DNA of 64,000 nucleotides from Acidimicrobiales bacterium (GTDB lineage Bacteria; Actinomycetota; Acidimicrobiia; Acidimicrobiales; UBA8190). The position numbers were made by a program, and so were the translations under genes. Positions 1 through 9,295 of the stretch are shown in pieces. Position 1 is the first letter of the stretch. Each line of letters begins with the position of its first letter. The notes beneath the pieces are model-generated. The model had not been told where the DNA came from and searched no databases. It saw nothing but the letters and a program-made list of their open reading frames with translations. The DNA is taken from the NCBI GenBank assembly GCA_035531755.1, contig DATKSK010000038.1, positions 1 through 64,000 on the forward strand, written 5' to 3'.

Positions 1-409
<409 letters not shown>

Positions 410-624
410 GATCTCCGCACCCACCTCCGGGCACCCGAACCGAAGCGCGGGGGCGTCGAGGGCGGAAGCGACGATCTGGAGAGCCGGCTTGGGGCTGACT
501 TCCCCCAGTTGCCGACTGGCACAGCACGGTTGTTGTTGTCCGTGACAGTGCTTAATTTCTGTGCACAACCGTCCGGCACGCCGAAGCGCACCGGTGCGGT
601 TGCCCGCACTGGCTTTTGGCTCTC

Positions 625-643
625 ACTGTTCCGTTTTCAAGGA
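625..643 (-). promoter_or_regulatory. boxA-like antitermination element in the rRNA leader
   Basis: The minus-strand sequence CTCCTTGAAAACGGAACAG resembles the boxA region of Gram-positive rRNA leaders (cuuuGAAAACu...). It lies between the promoter and 16S, where NusB/NusE loading is expected; nusB is encoded at 45051-45473. Assigned by similarity of pattern only. Confidence 0.5.
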
Positions 644-685
644 GCGACGCGGCACGCACCGTGTGGCGTTGGTGCCGAGCACCCG

Positions 686-703
686 CGGTTGGTCTCCCAA
701 CCG
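686..703 (-). promoter_or_regulatory. 5'-terminal leader hairpin of the rRNA transcript
   Basis: The minus-strand RNA CGGTTGG-GAGA-CCAACCG forms a perfect 7-bp stem closed by a GNRA-type GAGA tetraloop, only a few nucleotides after the predicted transcription start. It may protect the transcript 5' end or help assemble an antitermination complex. The role is inferred. Confidence 0.5.
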
Positions 704-713
704 GGGGTTCATC

Positions 714-742
714 ATCGTACCGGTGCGGCCCGGAGGTGTCAA
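714..742 (-). promoter_or_regulatory. rRNA operon promoter
   Basis: On the minus strand TTGACA (742-737) is separated by exactly 17 nt from TACGAT (719-714). This is a near-consensus housekeeping sigma promoter, with transcription predicted to start near 707, about 300 nt before mature 16S. Confidence 0.8.
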
Positions 743-890
743 AGGCGCCTGCCGGGGCACCGGCGGGCCCGTGCTGCACCCGCCGGGGGCAGGATACCGC
801 CCCCGGCGGGGTACGTCTCCCCCGGCGTCGCCGACGACATGACCCACCGGGTGCGCAGCGACCGATCCGTTCCTCGACGGGACCCGACGG

Positions 891-1574
891 TCACCGCCGG
901 TGGACGGCCGGCCGCGCTCGGGCCCTCGACACGTTGGGGTCGCCCGGCACCCAGAGCCGCCACGGCAGGTCGGCGGCCTGGCGGATGCCCACCCGGCCCG
1001 AGACCCCGGGCGTCGCCGGGGGTGGCACCCCGTCGTCGACGAGCCGCAGCCCGCCCCGGCCCGTGACCAGGTCGGCGCCGTCCTCGTCGCGCCCGATGCC
1101 CATGGCCTGGCACAGCCGCGCCGGGCCGCTCGCCAGGTCACGGTCGCAGGCCGACCTGGAACCCGACCCGGACCCCGGTGCCGGACGGCCGCCCCGTCCG
1201 GCCGCCCACGCCGTGCGGGCGGCCCGCATCTCCTCGAGCCCGTCGACGGGAGCCAGGGCACGCAGGAGCACCGCCCCGGCCACGCCCTCGGGCATGCACA
1301 CGACGTTGGCACAGAAGTGCATGCCGTAGGTGAAATAGACGTAGAGCCGCCCGGGGGGGCCGAACATCGTGGCGTTGCGCGCCGTGCGGCCCCGGAAGGC
1401 GTGCGAGGCCGGATCCTCGCCGCCCCGGTACGCCTCCACCTCCACGATCCGGCCGGCGCGCCCGCCCCGCACCAGCAGCTTGTTGAGCAGCACCGGCGCC
1501 AGCACCAGGGGGTCGACCTCGTAGAACCCCCGCGGCAACGGCACGCGGCGGGCCCGGGCGGCTGCGGCGCTCAC
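891..1574 (-). CDS. mpg: DNA-3-methyladenine glycosylase (AAG/MPG family)
   Basis: A 227-residue protein of the alkyladenine DNA glycosylase fold, which excises alkylated purines in base-excision repair. Family hallmarks are visible: an N-terminal segment PLVLAPVLLNKLLVR, the catalytic-region motif IVEVEAYRG with the activating Glu, then ASHAFRGRTARNATMF and LYVYFTYGMHFC for DNA intercalation and base-pocket residues. Length is normal for bacterial MPG. The GTG start overlaps the argH stop (GTGA), so it is translated as the last gene of the arginine operon. There is no metabolic link to arginine; the placement looks like hitch-hiking. A short Gly/Ser-rich loop (PAPGSGSGSRS) interrupts the middle. 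Confidence 0.9.
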   Translation of the reverse strand: MSAAAARARRVPLPRGFYEVDPLVLAPVLLNKLLVRGGRAGRIVEVEAYRGGEDPASHAFRGRTARNATMFGPPGRLYVYFTYGMHFCANVVCMPEGVAGAVLLRALAPVDGLEEMRAARTAWAAGRGGRPAPGSGSGSRSACDRDLASGPARLCQAMGIGRDEDGADLVTGRGGLRLVDDGVPPPATPGVSGRVGIRQAADLPWRLWVPGDPNVSRARARPAVHRR

Positions 1575-3259
1575 GTCTCCTTGGACGGGCCCGGGGCCCC
1601 GCGGCGCCCGCCGCCACCCCGCGCCCGCGGCTTGCCCCCGCCCGGCCTGGCGCCGCCCGGCTTGCCGGCGCCGGGCCTGGCACCCCCGGAGCCGCCGGCG
1701 TCACCCGCACCATCGCCCGGCCCGCCGACCCCGCCGACCCCGCCGACCCCGCCGACGACCCCGCCGGCACCACCTCCGCCAACCACACCACCGACGCCCC
1801 CCGCACCACCGACGCCGGCGCCACCGGCCACGCCACCGCTCAGGCCGTGGGCACCGCCCCCCATCACGTGGGCGGCCGCGGCGGCGTGGGTCACGCGCTG
1901 GCGATCCAGGTCGAGACGCACACGGAACCGTTCCAGCTGCACGGCCACCGGCTTCGGCCCCGCACCCCCCGGAGAGGTCCGGCGCGTCACGGCCACCCCG
2001 GGCTCGAGCAGTCCGAGGGCGTCGGTGCCGAGCGCGGGGTGCGACTGCACGAGCTCGGCCAGCGGCACGCCGCGCTGCAGCGAGTCGCGCACCAACGAGC
2101 CCACCACGGCGTGCGCCTGGCGGAAGGGCGTGCCCCGCTCCACCAGCCACTCCGCCAGGTCGACGGCCGCGGCGGCGGGACCGTCAGCCGCTTCGCGCAT
2201 CCGGTCGGTGTCGAAGTGCGCCGTGCCGAGCATCCCCGTGACGGCGGGCAGTGCCCGCGTCACCTGGTCGACGGCGTCGAACAGCGGCTCCTTGTCCTCC
2301 TGCAGGTCGCGGTTGTACGCGAGGGGCAGCCCCTTGAGCGTCGCCAGGATCCCGGCCACGTGCCCGATGAGGCGGCCCGTCTTGCCCCGGGCGAGCTCGG
2401 CCACGTCGGGGTTCTTCTTCTGGGGCAGCATCGAGCTCCCCGTGGCGTAGGCGTCGTCGAGGACGAGGAAGCCGAACTCCTCGCTCGACCACAGCACGAA
2501 CTCCTCCCCCAGGCGCGACAGGTGCACGCCGAGGAGTGCGAGGTCGAAGAGGGCCTCGGCCACGAAGTCGCGGTCCGACACGGCGTCGAGGGAGTTCTCG
2601 AACCGGCTCCCGAAGCCGAGGTCGCCGGCCACCGCCTCGGGGTCGAGGGGCAGCGACGACCCGGCCAGGGCCCCGGCCCCGAGCGGGCTCACGTCCATGC
2701 GCACCACGCTGTGCAGCACCCGGTCCACGTCGCGCGCCAGCGCCCACCCGTGCGCCAGCAGGTGGTGCGACAGCAGGACCGGCTGGGCGCGCTGCATGTG
2801 GGTGTACCCGGGCAGGTAGGCGTCACCGGCCTCCACCGCCCGGCGAAGCAGGGTCTCCTGCAGTTCGATCACGGCCGCCGCCACGTGCAGCAGCTCCCGG
2901 CGGGTGTACAGGCGCAGGTCGGTGGCGACCTGGTCGTTGCGGCTCCGACCGGTGTGGATCTTCGCCCCGACGTCGCCGGCGAGCTCCGTCACCCGTCGCT
3001 CGACGGCAGTGTGGATGTCCTCGTCACCCGCCTGGAAGACGAAGATCCCCGACGCCAGCTCCTCCTCCACGCGGTCGAGCGCGGTCAGGAGGATCGCGGA
3101 CTCCCCGTCCTCGAGCACTCCCGCCCGGGCCAGGCCCCGCACGTGGGCACGCGATCCCGTGAGGTCGTCGCCCGCCAGCCGCCGGTCGAAGGGCAGGCTC
3201 ACCGTGAACGCCATGACCTCGTCGGCGGTGCCGCCGAGGCGCCCCTCCCACAGGGTCAT
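1571..3259 (-). CDS. argH: Argininosuccinate lyase with a long glycine-rich C-terminal tail
   Basis: Cleaves argininosuccinate to arginine and fumarate, the final step of arginine synthesis. The fumarase/aspartase-superfamily catalytic core spans about residues 1-463: TGRSRNDQ (103-110), THMQRAQP (153-160) with the catalytic His region, and the family signature GSSMLPQKKNPD (274-285). The usual length is about 460-475. Residues 464-562 are an added tail, first almost pure Gly/Val/Ala in short repeats and then basic (GKPGGARPGGGKPRARGGGG). Base composition of the tail remains very GC-rich and frame is kept to the stop. The ATG overlaps the argG stop (ATGA) and the stop overlaps the next gene. 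The function of the core is secure; the tail is unexplained. Confidence 0.95.
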   Translation of the reverse strand: MTLWEGRLGGTADEVMAFTVSLPFDRRLAGDDLTGSRAHVRGLARAGVLEDGESAILLTALDRVEEELASGIFVFQAGDEDIHTAVERRVTELAGDVGAKIHTGRSRNDQVATDLRLYTRRELLHVAAAVIELQETLLRRAVEAGDAYLPGYTHMQRAQPVLLSHHLLAHGWALARDVDRVLHSVVRMDVSPLGAGALAGSSLPLDPEAVAGDLGFGSRFENSLDAVSDRDFVAEALFDLALLGVHLSRLGEEFVLWSSEEFGFLVLDDAYATGSSMLPQKKNPDVAELARGKTGRLIGHVAGILATLKGLPLAYNRDLQEDKEPLFDAVDQVTRALPAVTGMLGTAHFDTDRMREAADGPAAAAVDLAEWLVERGTPFRQAHAVVGSLVRDSLQRGVPLAELVQSHPALGTDALGLLEPGVAVTRRTSPGGAGPKPVAVQLERFRVRLDLDRQRVTHAAAAAHVMGGGAHGLSGGVAGGAGVGGAGGVGGVVGGGGAGGVVGGVGGVGGVGGPGDGAGDAGGSGGARPGAGKPGGARPGGGKPRARGGGGRRGAPGPSKET

Positions 3260-4512
3260 GTCGGGCCTCCCGGCGCACCGGCGGCTCCGGTGGCACCCGC
3301 AGCACCGGCGTCGTCACCGGGCTGGCGCGGGACGCCCTGGCGCGCCGCCCACGTGGCCACGCCGAGGCCCCACAGGCGCACGAACCCCTCGGCATCGGCG
3401 TGCTCGAAGGTGTCGGCGGCGTCGTAGGTGGCGAGCCCGTGGTCGTAGAGCGACACGGGGCTGCGCCGGCCCGTCACCATGCAGCTGCCGGGCGACAGCG
3501 CCAGGCGGACCTCACCGGTGACGTGGCGCTGCGTCGTGGCGAAAAAGGCGTCGAGGGCCTCCTTGAGCGGTGAGAACCACAGGCCGTCGTAGACGAGCTC
3601 GGCCCAGCGGGGCTCGAGGCGCGCCTTCTCGTGGGCCACGTCGCGCTCGAGCGTGAGGTCCTCCAGGTCGGAGTGCGCCATCACCAGCGCCAGCGCGGCC
3701 GGGCATTCATAGGTCTCGCGGCTCTTGATCCCCACGCGGCGGTTCTCGACCATGTCGATGCGGCCCCAGCCGTACGAGCCGACGACCGCACCGACCTCGG
3801 CGATCAGGGCGGGCAGGGCGAGCTGCCGGCCGTCCACCGACACCGGGACGCCGGCCTCGAACCCGATCACCAGGTCCCGCGGCTCGACAGCCGTCGGGCG
3901 CGTGAGGGTGAAGACGTCAGGGGGCGGCGCCGCCCAGGGGTCTTCGAGCGCGCCGCACTCGATGGCCCGGCCCCACAGGTTCTCGTCGATCGAGTACAGC
4001 TTCTCCTTCGTCGCCTCCACCGGGATGGAGTGGCGCGCCGCGTACACGATGCAGTCCTCGCGCGTCATGCCCCACGTCCGGGCGGGCGCCAGGATCTCGA
4101 GGTCGGGGGCCAGCGTGCGCGTCCCCACCTCGAACCGGACCTGGTCGTTCCCCTTGCCCGTGCAGCCGTGGGCCACGGCGTCCGCCCCGTGCCGGCGCGC
4201 CTCGGCGACCAGATGGCGCACGATCACCGGCCGAGACAGCGACGACACCAACGGGTACTTGCCCTCGTACAGGCCGTTGGCGGCGATGGCCGGAGCGACG
4301 TAGTACTCCGCCATCTCGGCGCGGGCGTCGATGACGACGGACTCCACGGCGCCGGTGTCGAGGGCGCGTCGCCGCACCGACTCGAAGTCGCCGCCCTGGC
4401 CGACGTCCACGGCCACGGTCACCACCTCGACCCCGAGCTCCTCCTGCAGCCACTTCACCGCGACGGAGGTGTCGAGGCCTCCGCTGTAGGCCAGCACCAC
4501 TCGCTTCGCCAT
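3256..4512 (-). CDS. argG: Argininosuccinate synthase
   Basis: Condenses citrulline and aspartate using ATP. The protein is 418 residues, normal for the family. The N-terminal ATP pyrophosphatase P-loop SGGLDTS is at residues 10-16 of [16 protein letters not shown]. Further signatures are AHGCTGKGNDQVRFE and the substrate-binding TYECPAALAL region. The chosen ATG at 4512 shares one base with the argR stop (TGATG). A longer open frame upstream overlaps argR and is not coding. It sits between argR and argH in the classical argCJBDFRGH order. The C-terminus carries a short Ala/Gly-rich run (GDDAGAAGATGAAGAPGGPT). Confidence 0.96.
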   Translation of the reverse strand: MAKRVVLAYSGGLDTSVAVKWLQEELGVEVVTVAVDVGQGGDFESVRRRALDTGAVESVVIDARAEMAEYYVAPAIAANGLYEGKYPLVSSLSRPVIVRHLVAEARRHGADAVAHGCTGKGNDQVRFEVGTRTLAPDLEILAPARTWGMTREDCIVYAARHSIPVEATKEKLYSIDENLWGRAIECGALEDPWAAPPPDVFTLTRPTAVEPRDLVIGFEAGVPVSVDGRQLALPALIAEVGAVVGSYGWGRIDMVENRRVGIKSRETYECPAALALVMAHSDLEDLTLERDVAHEKARLEPRWAELVYDGLWFSPLKEALDAFFATTQRHVTGEVRLALSPGSCMVTGRRSPVSLYDHGLATYDAADTFEHADAEGFVRLWGLGVATWAARQGVPRQPGDDAGAAGATGAAGAPGGPT

Positions 4513-5006
4513 CACCGTGCTCCGTTCGTTCCTGCGCCGTTGGTCCCCGCCAGCCCGGCGATCCGCTGGGCGACCACGGCGCCTCCGTGGTCCTCGGCCG
4601 CCACCACGAGGACCGTATCGTCCCCCGCCACCGTGCCGATCACGCCCTCGAACCCGCTGCGGTCGAGCGCCGAGCCCACCACGTGGGCCGACCCCGGGGG
4701 CGTACGCAGCACCACCAGGTTGGCCGAATGCGTGACCTCCACCACCCACTCCCCCAGGACGCGCCGCAGGTGGTCCTCGGGCGCCACCTGCCGGGCGGGC
4801 AGCTCCGGGAGGGCGTAGACGCTCTCGCCCCCCGCCACGCGCACCTTCAACGCGCCCATCTCCTCGAGGTCGCGCGACACCGTGGTCTGCGTGGCCTCCA
4901 CACCGTCGGCCGAGAGCAGCGCCACCAGCTGGGCCTGGCTCGTGACCGCGTGGGTCTCGAGCAGCCGGGTGATGCGATGCTGGCGCTGGGGCTTGCCGAG
5001 CTTCAC
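4512..5006 (-). CDS. argR: Arginine repressor ArgR
   Basis: A 164-residue regulator that senses arginine and represses arginine genes by binding ARG boxes. The N-terminal winged helix-turn-helix contains the recognition helix [11 protein letters not shown] (41-51). The C-terminal domain has [12 protein letters not shown], the Asp-Asp pair that binds arginine at the trimer interface. The GTG start at 5006 is chosen because it yields the usual start [12 protein letters not shown], and it overlaps the argF stop region. The gene lies inside the operon it should control. The likely operator is the ARG box at 10327-10340 upstream of argC. Confidence 0.93.
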   Translation of the reverse strand: MKLGKPQRQHRITRLLETHAVTSQAQLVALLSADGVEATQTTVSRDLEEMGALKVRVAGGESVYALPELPARQVAPEDHLRRVLGEWVVEVTHSANLVVLRTPPGSAHVVGSALDRSGFEGVIGTVAGDDTVLVVAAEDHGGAVVAQRIAGLAGTNGAGTNGAR

Positions 5007-6001
5007 CGCGAGCCGTCCCCGCCCGGGCCCAGGAGCCAGGCGAGCAGCCCCCGCACGGCATGCATGCGGTTGGCGGCCTGACGCCACACCACGCTGCGGG
5101 GCCCCTCGAGCACCCCGGCGCTGATCTCCTCGCCGCGGTGCGCCGGCAGGCAGTGCAGGACCACGGCGTCGGGGGCGGCGTGGGCGAGCAGGTCGTCGTC
5201 GACGGTGAAGCCGGCGAACGCCGTGCGCCGCAGGGCGGCCTCCTCCTCCTGGCCCATCGACGTCCACACGTCGGTGTAGAGGGCGTCGGCGCCGCTGGCG
5301 GCCTCGGCGGGGTCCGACGTCACCTCGATGTCGCCACCCAGCGCGGCCACGCGGGCGAGGTCGTCACCGTCGGGGCCGTACCCGTCGGGCGACGCCGTGC
5401 GCAGGCGGATCCCCGTCATGGCCGCCGCCAGGGCGAGCGACCGCCACACGTTGTTGGCGTCGCCGACGTACGCGACCGTCCGGCCCTCGACGTCGCCGAA
5501 GACCTGGCGCAGCGTGAGCAGGTCGGCGAGGGCCTGACAGGGATGGGCGAGGTCCGACAGGAGGTTGACGACCGGCACCGCCGGGCCCGCCGTCTCTCCC
5601 GACGACCGCGTCTCTCCCGACAGATCCGACGGCGTCGCGTCCGCGCCGCCGTCGCGGGCGGCGTCGAGCGCGGCCGCCATGCGGACCAGGACGCCGTGGT
5701 CGACGACGCGGGCGCACACCACGGCGTGGTAGCAGGCCAGGGTGCGAGCCACGTCTTCGGCCGTCTCGCGTTCGTCGATACCGACCTCGGCGCCCTGGAC
5801 GTAGACGGGGTGACCGCCGAGCGCCACCACGGCGAGCTCCGTGGAGCTGCGCGTCCGGGCGGAGGGCTTCTCGAACACCAGCGCAGCACCCCTGCCCGCC
5901 AGCACTCTGGGCACCTCGGCCACCGGGAGCGCGGCGGTGGCGAGGACGTCGTCGAGCTCGTCGCACGACAGGTCGTCGATGTCGAGGAAATGGCGGGTCA
6001 T
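5003..6001 (-). CDS. argF: Ornithine carbamoyltransferase
   Basis: Makes citrulline from ornithine and carbamoyl phosphate. Motifs: carbamoyl-phosphate loop SARTR (47-51), HPCQALAD (153-160), and the ornithine-side HCLPAHRG near residue 280. Length is 332, slightly over the usual 305-320, because of a hydrophilic insertion at about 115-141 (Asp/Ser/Gly-rich, with the near-repeat [12 protein letters not shown]) just before the HPCQ motif. The ATG overlaps the argD stop (ATGA). Its carbamoyl phosphate could come from carAB at 37382-41865 in this window. Confidence 0.95.
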   Translation of the reverse strand: MTRHFLDIDDLSCDELDDVLATAALPVAEVPRVLAGRGAALVFEKPSARTRSSTELAVVALGGHPVYVQGAEVGIDERETAEDVARTLACYHAVVCARVVDHGVLVRMAAALDAARDGGADATPSDLSGETRSSGETAGPAVPVVNLLSDLAHPCQALADLLTLRQVFGDVEGRTVAYVGDANNVWRSLALAAAMTGIRLRTASPDGYGPDGDDLARVAALGGDIEVTSDPAEAASGADALYTDVWTSMGQEEEAALRRTAFAGFTVDDDLLAHAAPDAVVLHCLPAHRGEEISAGVLEGPRSVVWRQAANRMHAVRGLLAWLLGPGGDGSR

Positions 6002-7215
6002 ACGGTTCGGGCCCCCTCGGCCGGGGCCGGCGCGCCGTGGACGTCCTCGAGCGCGGCGGCGAGGATCGCCAGGGCTTCGTCGATCTCGGCCTCGTTCACC
6101 AGCAGGGACGGAGCCAACCGGATGGTGTCGGGACGCGGGGCGTTGACCACGAGGCCCCGGGCCAGCGCGGCGGCGGTGACCTCTTTGGCCTCGTCGGCGC
6201 CGAGCGCGGCGCCGAGCAGGAGACCCGCCCCCCGCACGTCGTCGACCCCGTCGAGCGCTTCCAGCCCGGCGCGCAGCCGGGCACCGGCCCGGCGCGCCCG
6301 GGCCGGGACGTCCTCGGCCTCCATGACCGACAGGGTGGCGCGCGCCGCCGCGGTGGCGAGCGGCTGGCCGCCGAAGGTGCTGCCGTGGTCGCCCGGCGAG
6401 AACGCCGCCGCCACCTCGGCGCGCGCCCAGCACGCGCCCACGGGCACGCCGTTGCCGAGCGCCTTGGCCATGGTGACCACATCGGGCTCGATGCCCGCGT
6501 GCTGGAACGCGAACCACCGGCCGGTCCGCCCGAGGCCCGTCTGGATCTCGTCCACCATGAGCAGGATCCCCCGTTCGGTGCACAGCTCGCGGATCCCGCC
6601 GAGGTAGTCCGACGAGGGTGCGATGACCCCCGCCTCGCCCTGGATGGGCTCGACGAGCACCGCGGCGACGCGCGCCGGGTCGCAGACCGCGTCGAGGGCG
6701 TCGAGATCGTCGTAGGCCACGTGCTCGAAGCCCTCGGGCATGGGCGCGAACGGCGCGTGCTTCAGGGGCTGGCCGGTGGCGTGCAGCGTCGCCAGCGTGC
6801 GGCCGTGGAAGGCGTCCCACGTGCTGATCACGACGTGGCGCCCCGGGCCGGCCCACTTGCGGGCGAGCTTGAGGGCGCACTCGTTGGCCTCGGCCCCCGA
6901 ATTGGTGAAGAAGACCTGTCCCCCGGCGCGCCGCTCACCTCCCCCGACGAGCCGGTCGAGCGTGCCCGCCACCTCCGGCCCCACGGTGTTCCCGAAGAGA
7001 TTCGACACGTGCAGGAGGGTGCGCGCCTGCGCGGCCAGGGCGTCCGCCACGACCGGATGCGCGTGGCCGAGCGACGTCACCGCCAGTCCCGACAGGAAGT
7101 CGAGGTAGCGCCGGCCGTCGACGTCCCACAGCTCCGAGCCCGACCCCCGCGCGAAGGTGACGGGCGGGTCGGCGTAGGTGTGCATGAGGGCGCTGCGGTC
7201 GGGCCCGGTGCTCAC
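5998..7215 (-). CDS. argD: Acetylornithine aminotransferase
   Basis: A PLP-dependent class-III aminotransferase converting N-acetylglutamate semialdehyde to N-acetylornithine; 405 residues. Visible motifs are [15 protein letters not shown] for phosphate binding, [12 protein letters not shown] with the PLP-pyridine Asp, and [13 protein letters not shown] with the Schiff-base Lys. The GTG at 7215 ([19 protein letters not shown]) is chosen since it makes a GTGA overlap with argB. Many relatives also act in lysine synthesis as N-succinyl-DAP aminotransferase; that dual role cannot be judged here. Confidence 0.94.
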   Translation of the reverse strand: MSTGPDRSALMHTYADPPVTFARGSGSELWDVDGRRYLDFLSGLAVTSLGHAHPVVADALAAQARTLLHVSNLFGNTVGPEVAGTLDRLVGGGERRAGGQVFFTNSGAEANECALKLARKWAGPGRHVVISTWDAFHGRTLATLHATGQPLKHAPFAPMPEGFEHVAYDDLDALDAVCDPARVAAVLVEPIQGEAGVIAPSSDYLGGIRELCTERGILLMVDEIQTGLGRTGRWFAFQHAGIEPDVVTMAKALGNGVPVGACWARAEVAAAFSPGDHGSTFGGQPLATAAARATLSVMEAEDVPARARRAGARLRAGLEALDGVDDVRGAGLLLGAALGADEAKEVTAAALARGLVVNAPRPDTIRLAPSLLVNEAEIDEALAILAAALEDVHGAPAPAEGARTV

Positions 7216-8129
7216 GCCGCCACCCCGCCCGTCTCCGCCGATACCATCGTCCCCACCCCGCGGTCGGTGAACACCTCGAGCAGCAGGGCGTGGGGCACGC
7301 GGCCGTCGAGGATGTGGGCCCGCGCCACCCCGGCGCGCACCGCCCGGGCACACGCCTCGGCCTTGGGGATCATGCCCGACGAGGCCGCGCCCGAGGTGAC
7401 CATGGCGTCGAGCTCGTCCACCGACACCGTCCGCAGCAGCGAGCCGGGGTCGGTGGGGTCCGAGCGCAGCCCCTCGACATCGGTGAGGAACACGAGCTTC
7501 TCGGCGTGCAGGGCGGCGGCGATGGCACCGGCCACGGCGTCGGCGTTGATGTTGTAGGTCTGCCCCTTGGCGTCACCCGCGATCGTCGCCACCACGGGAA
7601 TGAGCCCCTGGGCCAGCAGCCGCTCGAGGATCGACGGGTCCACCACCTCGACGTCGCCGACGAAGCCGAGCGCGGCGTCCCGGGCGGTGGCGGTGATCAT
7701 GTTGGCGTCCTCGCCCGACAGGCCCACGGCCAGCGACCCGTGGACGTTCATGGCCGACACGATCTCGCGGTTGACCTTCCCGACGAGCACCATGCTGGCG
7801 ATCTCGAGCGTCTCGGCGTCGGTCACGCGCATGCCGTCGCGGAATTCCGGGACCTTGCCCAACCTGGCCATCATGTCGCCGATCTGGGGGCCGCCACCGT
7901 GGACGACGACGGGCAGCATGCCCACGGAGCGCATGAGGACCACGTCCTCGGCGAACGAGGCCAGGGCGTCGGACTCACCCGGCAGGGCCTCCCCGGCGAC
8001 CCCGGCGGGTGCCAGGGCGTTGCCGCCGTACTTCACCACGACGATCTTCCCCCAGAAGCGCAGGATGTACGGGAGCGCCTCCACGAGGATGGCGGCGCGC
8101 TGGGAGGGAGCGAGGTCAGCCGCGCTCAC
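7212..8129 (-). CDS. argB: Acetylglutamate kinase
   Basis: Phosphorylates N-acetylglutamate, the step normally feedback-inhibited by arginine. It is a 305-residue amino-acid-kinase-family protein with KYGGNA (33-38) and VVHGGGPQIGDMM for ATP and substrate binding. It also has YNINADAVAGAIAAAL and a C-terminal SSGMIPK motif. The N-terminal helix SAADLAPSQRAAILVEALPYI before the kinase core resembles the extra N-helix of arginine-sensitive hexameric NAGKs, so feedback inhibition is plausible (inference). The GTG overlaps the argJ stop by four bases. Confidence 0.95.
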   Translation of the reverse strand: MSAADLAPSQRAAILVEALPYILRFWGKIVVVKYGGNALAPAGVAGEALPGESDALASFAEDVVLMRSVGMLPVVVHGGGPQIGDMMARLGKVPEFRDGMRVTDAETLEIASMVLVGKVNREIVSAMNVHGSLAVGLSGEDANMITATARDAALGFVGDVEVVDPSILERLLAQGLIPVVATIAGDAKGQTYNINADAVAGAIAAALHAEKLVFLTDVEGLRSDPTDPGSLLRTVSVDELDAMVTSGAASSGMIPKAEACARAVRAGVARAHILDGRVPHALLLEVFTDRGVGTMVSAETGGVAA

Positions 8130-9295
8130 GACGTCGTCCTGTTCTCGTCGATGTAGCCGTAGCCCAGGTCGGTCGTGAGCACGGCGGCGGCACCGGGGCC
8201 CAGCCCGAGGTCGCAGCGCAGCTCGAGGGCGCGTCCCGCCATGTGGGCGCGCACCGTCGCCTCGTCGTGCGCCACCGCGACGCCCTGGCGGCACACGGCC
8301 ACGCCCCCGTACGACACCTCCACCCGGTCGAGATCGAAGGTGACGCCGGCCGAGCCCAGCTCGCTCACGACCCGTCCCCAGTAGGGGTCCTCCCCGTTGA
8401 GCGAGCACTTCACGAGCTGGGACTCCGCCACCTTGCGCGCGGCGCGGTGCGCCTCGTCGTCGGACGCCGCGCCCGTCACCACCACGTGGGCGAGCTTGGT
8501 GGCGCCCTCGGCGTCGGCCGCCATCATGCCGGCGAGCTCCGCGCAGGCCTGGGCCAGCGCGTCGGCGAGCACCGACGGTGCCGGCGCCGTCCCGCTCGCC
8601 CCGCTGGCCAGCGCGAGGACGGTGTCGTTGGTCGAGGTGCAGCCGTCGACGCTCAACCGGTTGAACGATCCCCCCACGGCCTCGCGCAACGCGTCGGTGA
8701 GTGCCGCCGGCTCGCACCGGGCATCGGTGGTGAGCACCGCGAGCATGGTCGCCATGTTCGGGGCGAGCATGGCCGCGCCCTTGGCCATGCCGCCGACGGT
8801 GAAACCGGCTGCGTCCACGGCCACCTCCTTGCGCATGGTGTCGGTGGTCATGATGGCGGTGGCGGCGGCCTGCGCGGCCGACGGCCCGGCGGCGCGCGCC
8901 GCCACCAGCGCGGGGATGCCGCGCTCCACCGGCTCCATCGGGAGGGGGATGCCGATCAGCCCGGTCTGGCACACGAGCACCTCGTCGGGCGAAGCGCCGA
9001 GGCCCTCCCCCACCAGTGCGCACATCCGCCGGGCGCCGGCCACGCCCGGTGCGCCGGTGGCGGCGTTGGCGTTCCCGCTCGAGAGCACCACGGCCACGGC
9101 CCGGCCGCCCGTGGCCGAAAGATGGGCCCGGCTCACCTGCACGGGGGCGGCGGCGGCGCGGTTGTCGGTGAAGACGCCGGCGGCGGCCACGGGGCCCGCT
9201 GCCGACGCCACCAGGGCGAGGTCGGGCGCGCCGGACGCCTTGATGCCACACGCCACGCCGGCCGCCACGAAGCCCTTCGGCGCCGTCACGCTCAC
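8126..9295 (-). CDS. argJ: Bifunctional ornithine acetyltransferase / N-acetylglutamate synthase
   Basis: Transfers acetyl from N-acetylornithine to glutamate, recycling the acetyl group; many members also use acetyl-CoA. The protein is 389 residues and is made as a precursor that cuts itself before a Thr nucleophile. The site lies in APNMATMLAVLTTDA, with Thr183 in the conserved ATM motif. No separate argE deacetylase or argA is present, which fits the cyclic pathway. The GTG start (VSVTAPKGFVAAGV) overlaps the argC stop as GTGA. Confidence 0.95.
   Translation of the reverse strand: MSVTAPKGFVAAGVACGIKASGAPDLALVASAAGPVAAAGVFTDNRAAAAPVQVSRAHLSATGGRAVAVVLSSGNANAATGAPGVAGARRMCALVGEGLGASPDEVLVCQTGLIGIPLPMEPVERGIPALVAARAAGPSAAQAAATAIMTTDTMRKEVAVDAAGFTVGGMAKGAAMLAPNMATMLAVLTTDARCEPAALTDALREAVGGSFNRLSVDGCTSTNDTVLALASGASGTAPAPSVLADALAQACAELAGMMAADAEGATKLAHVVVTGAASDDEAHRAARKVAESQLVKCSLNGEDPYWGRVVSELGSAGVTFDLDRVEVSYGGVAVCRQGVAVAHDEATVRAHMAGRALELRCDLGLGPGAAAVLTTDLGYGYIDENRTTS

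Larger units (their letters stand above)
410..890 (-). other. rRNA leader and upstream region, no protein gene
   Basis: This roughly 480-nt stretch lies between the 16S 5' end and the glycosylase gene. It holds the rRNA promoter (714-742), a GNRA-capped hairpin just after the predicted start (686-703) and a boxA-like element (625-643). The remaining leader presumably pairs with sequence downstream of 16S to form the RNase III processing stem; that partner is outside the window. Open frames here are GC-rich noise. Confidence 0.75.
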
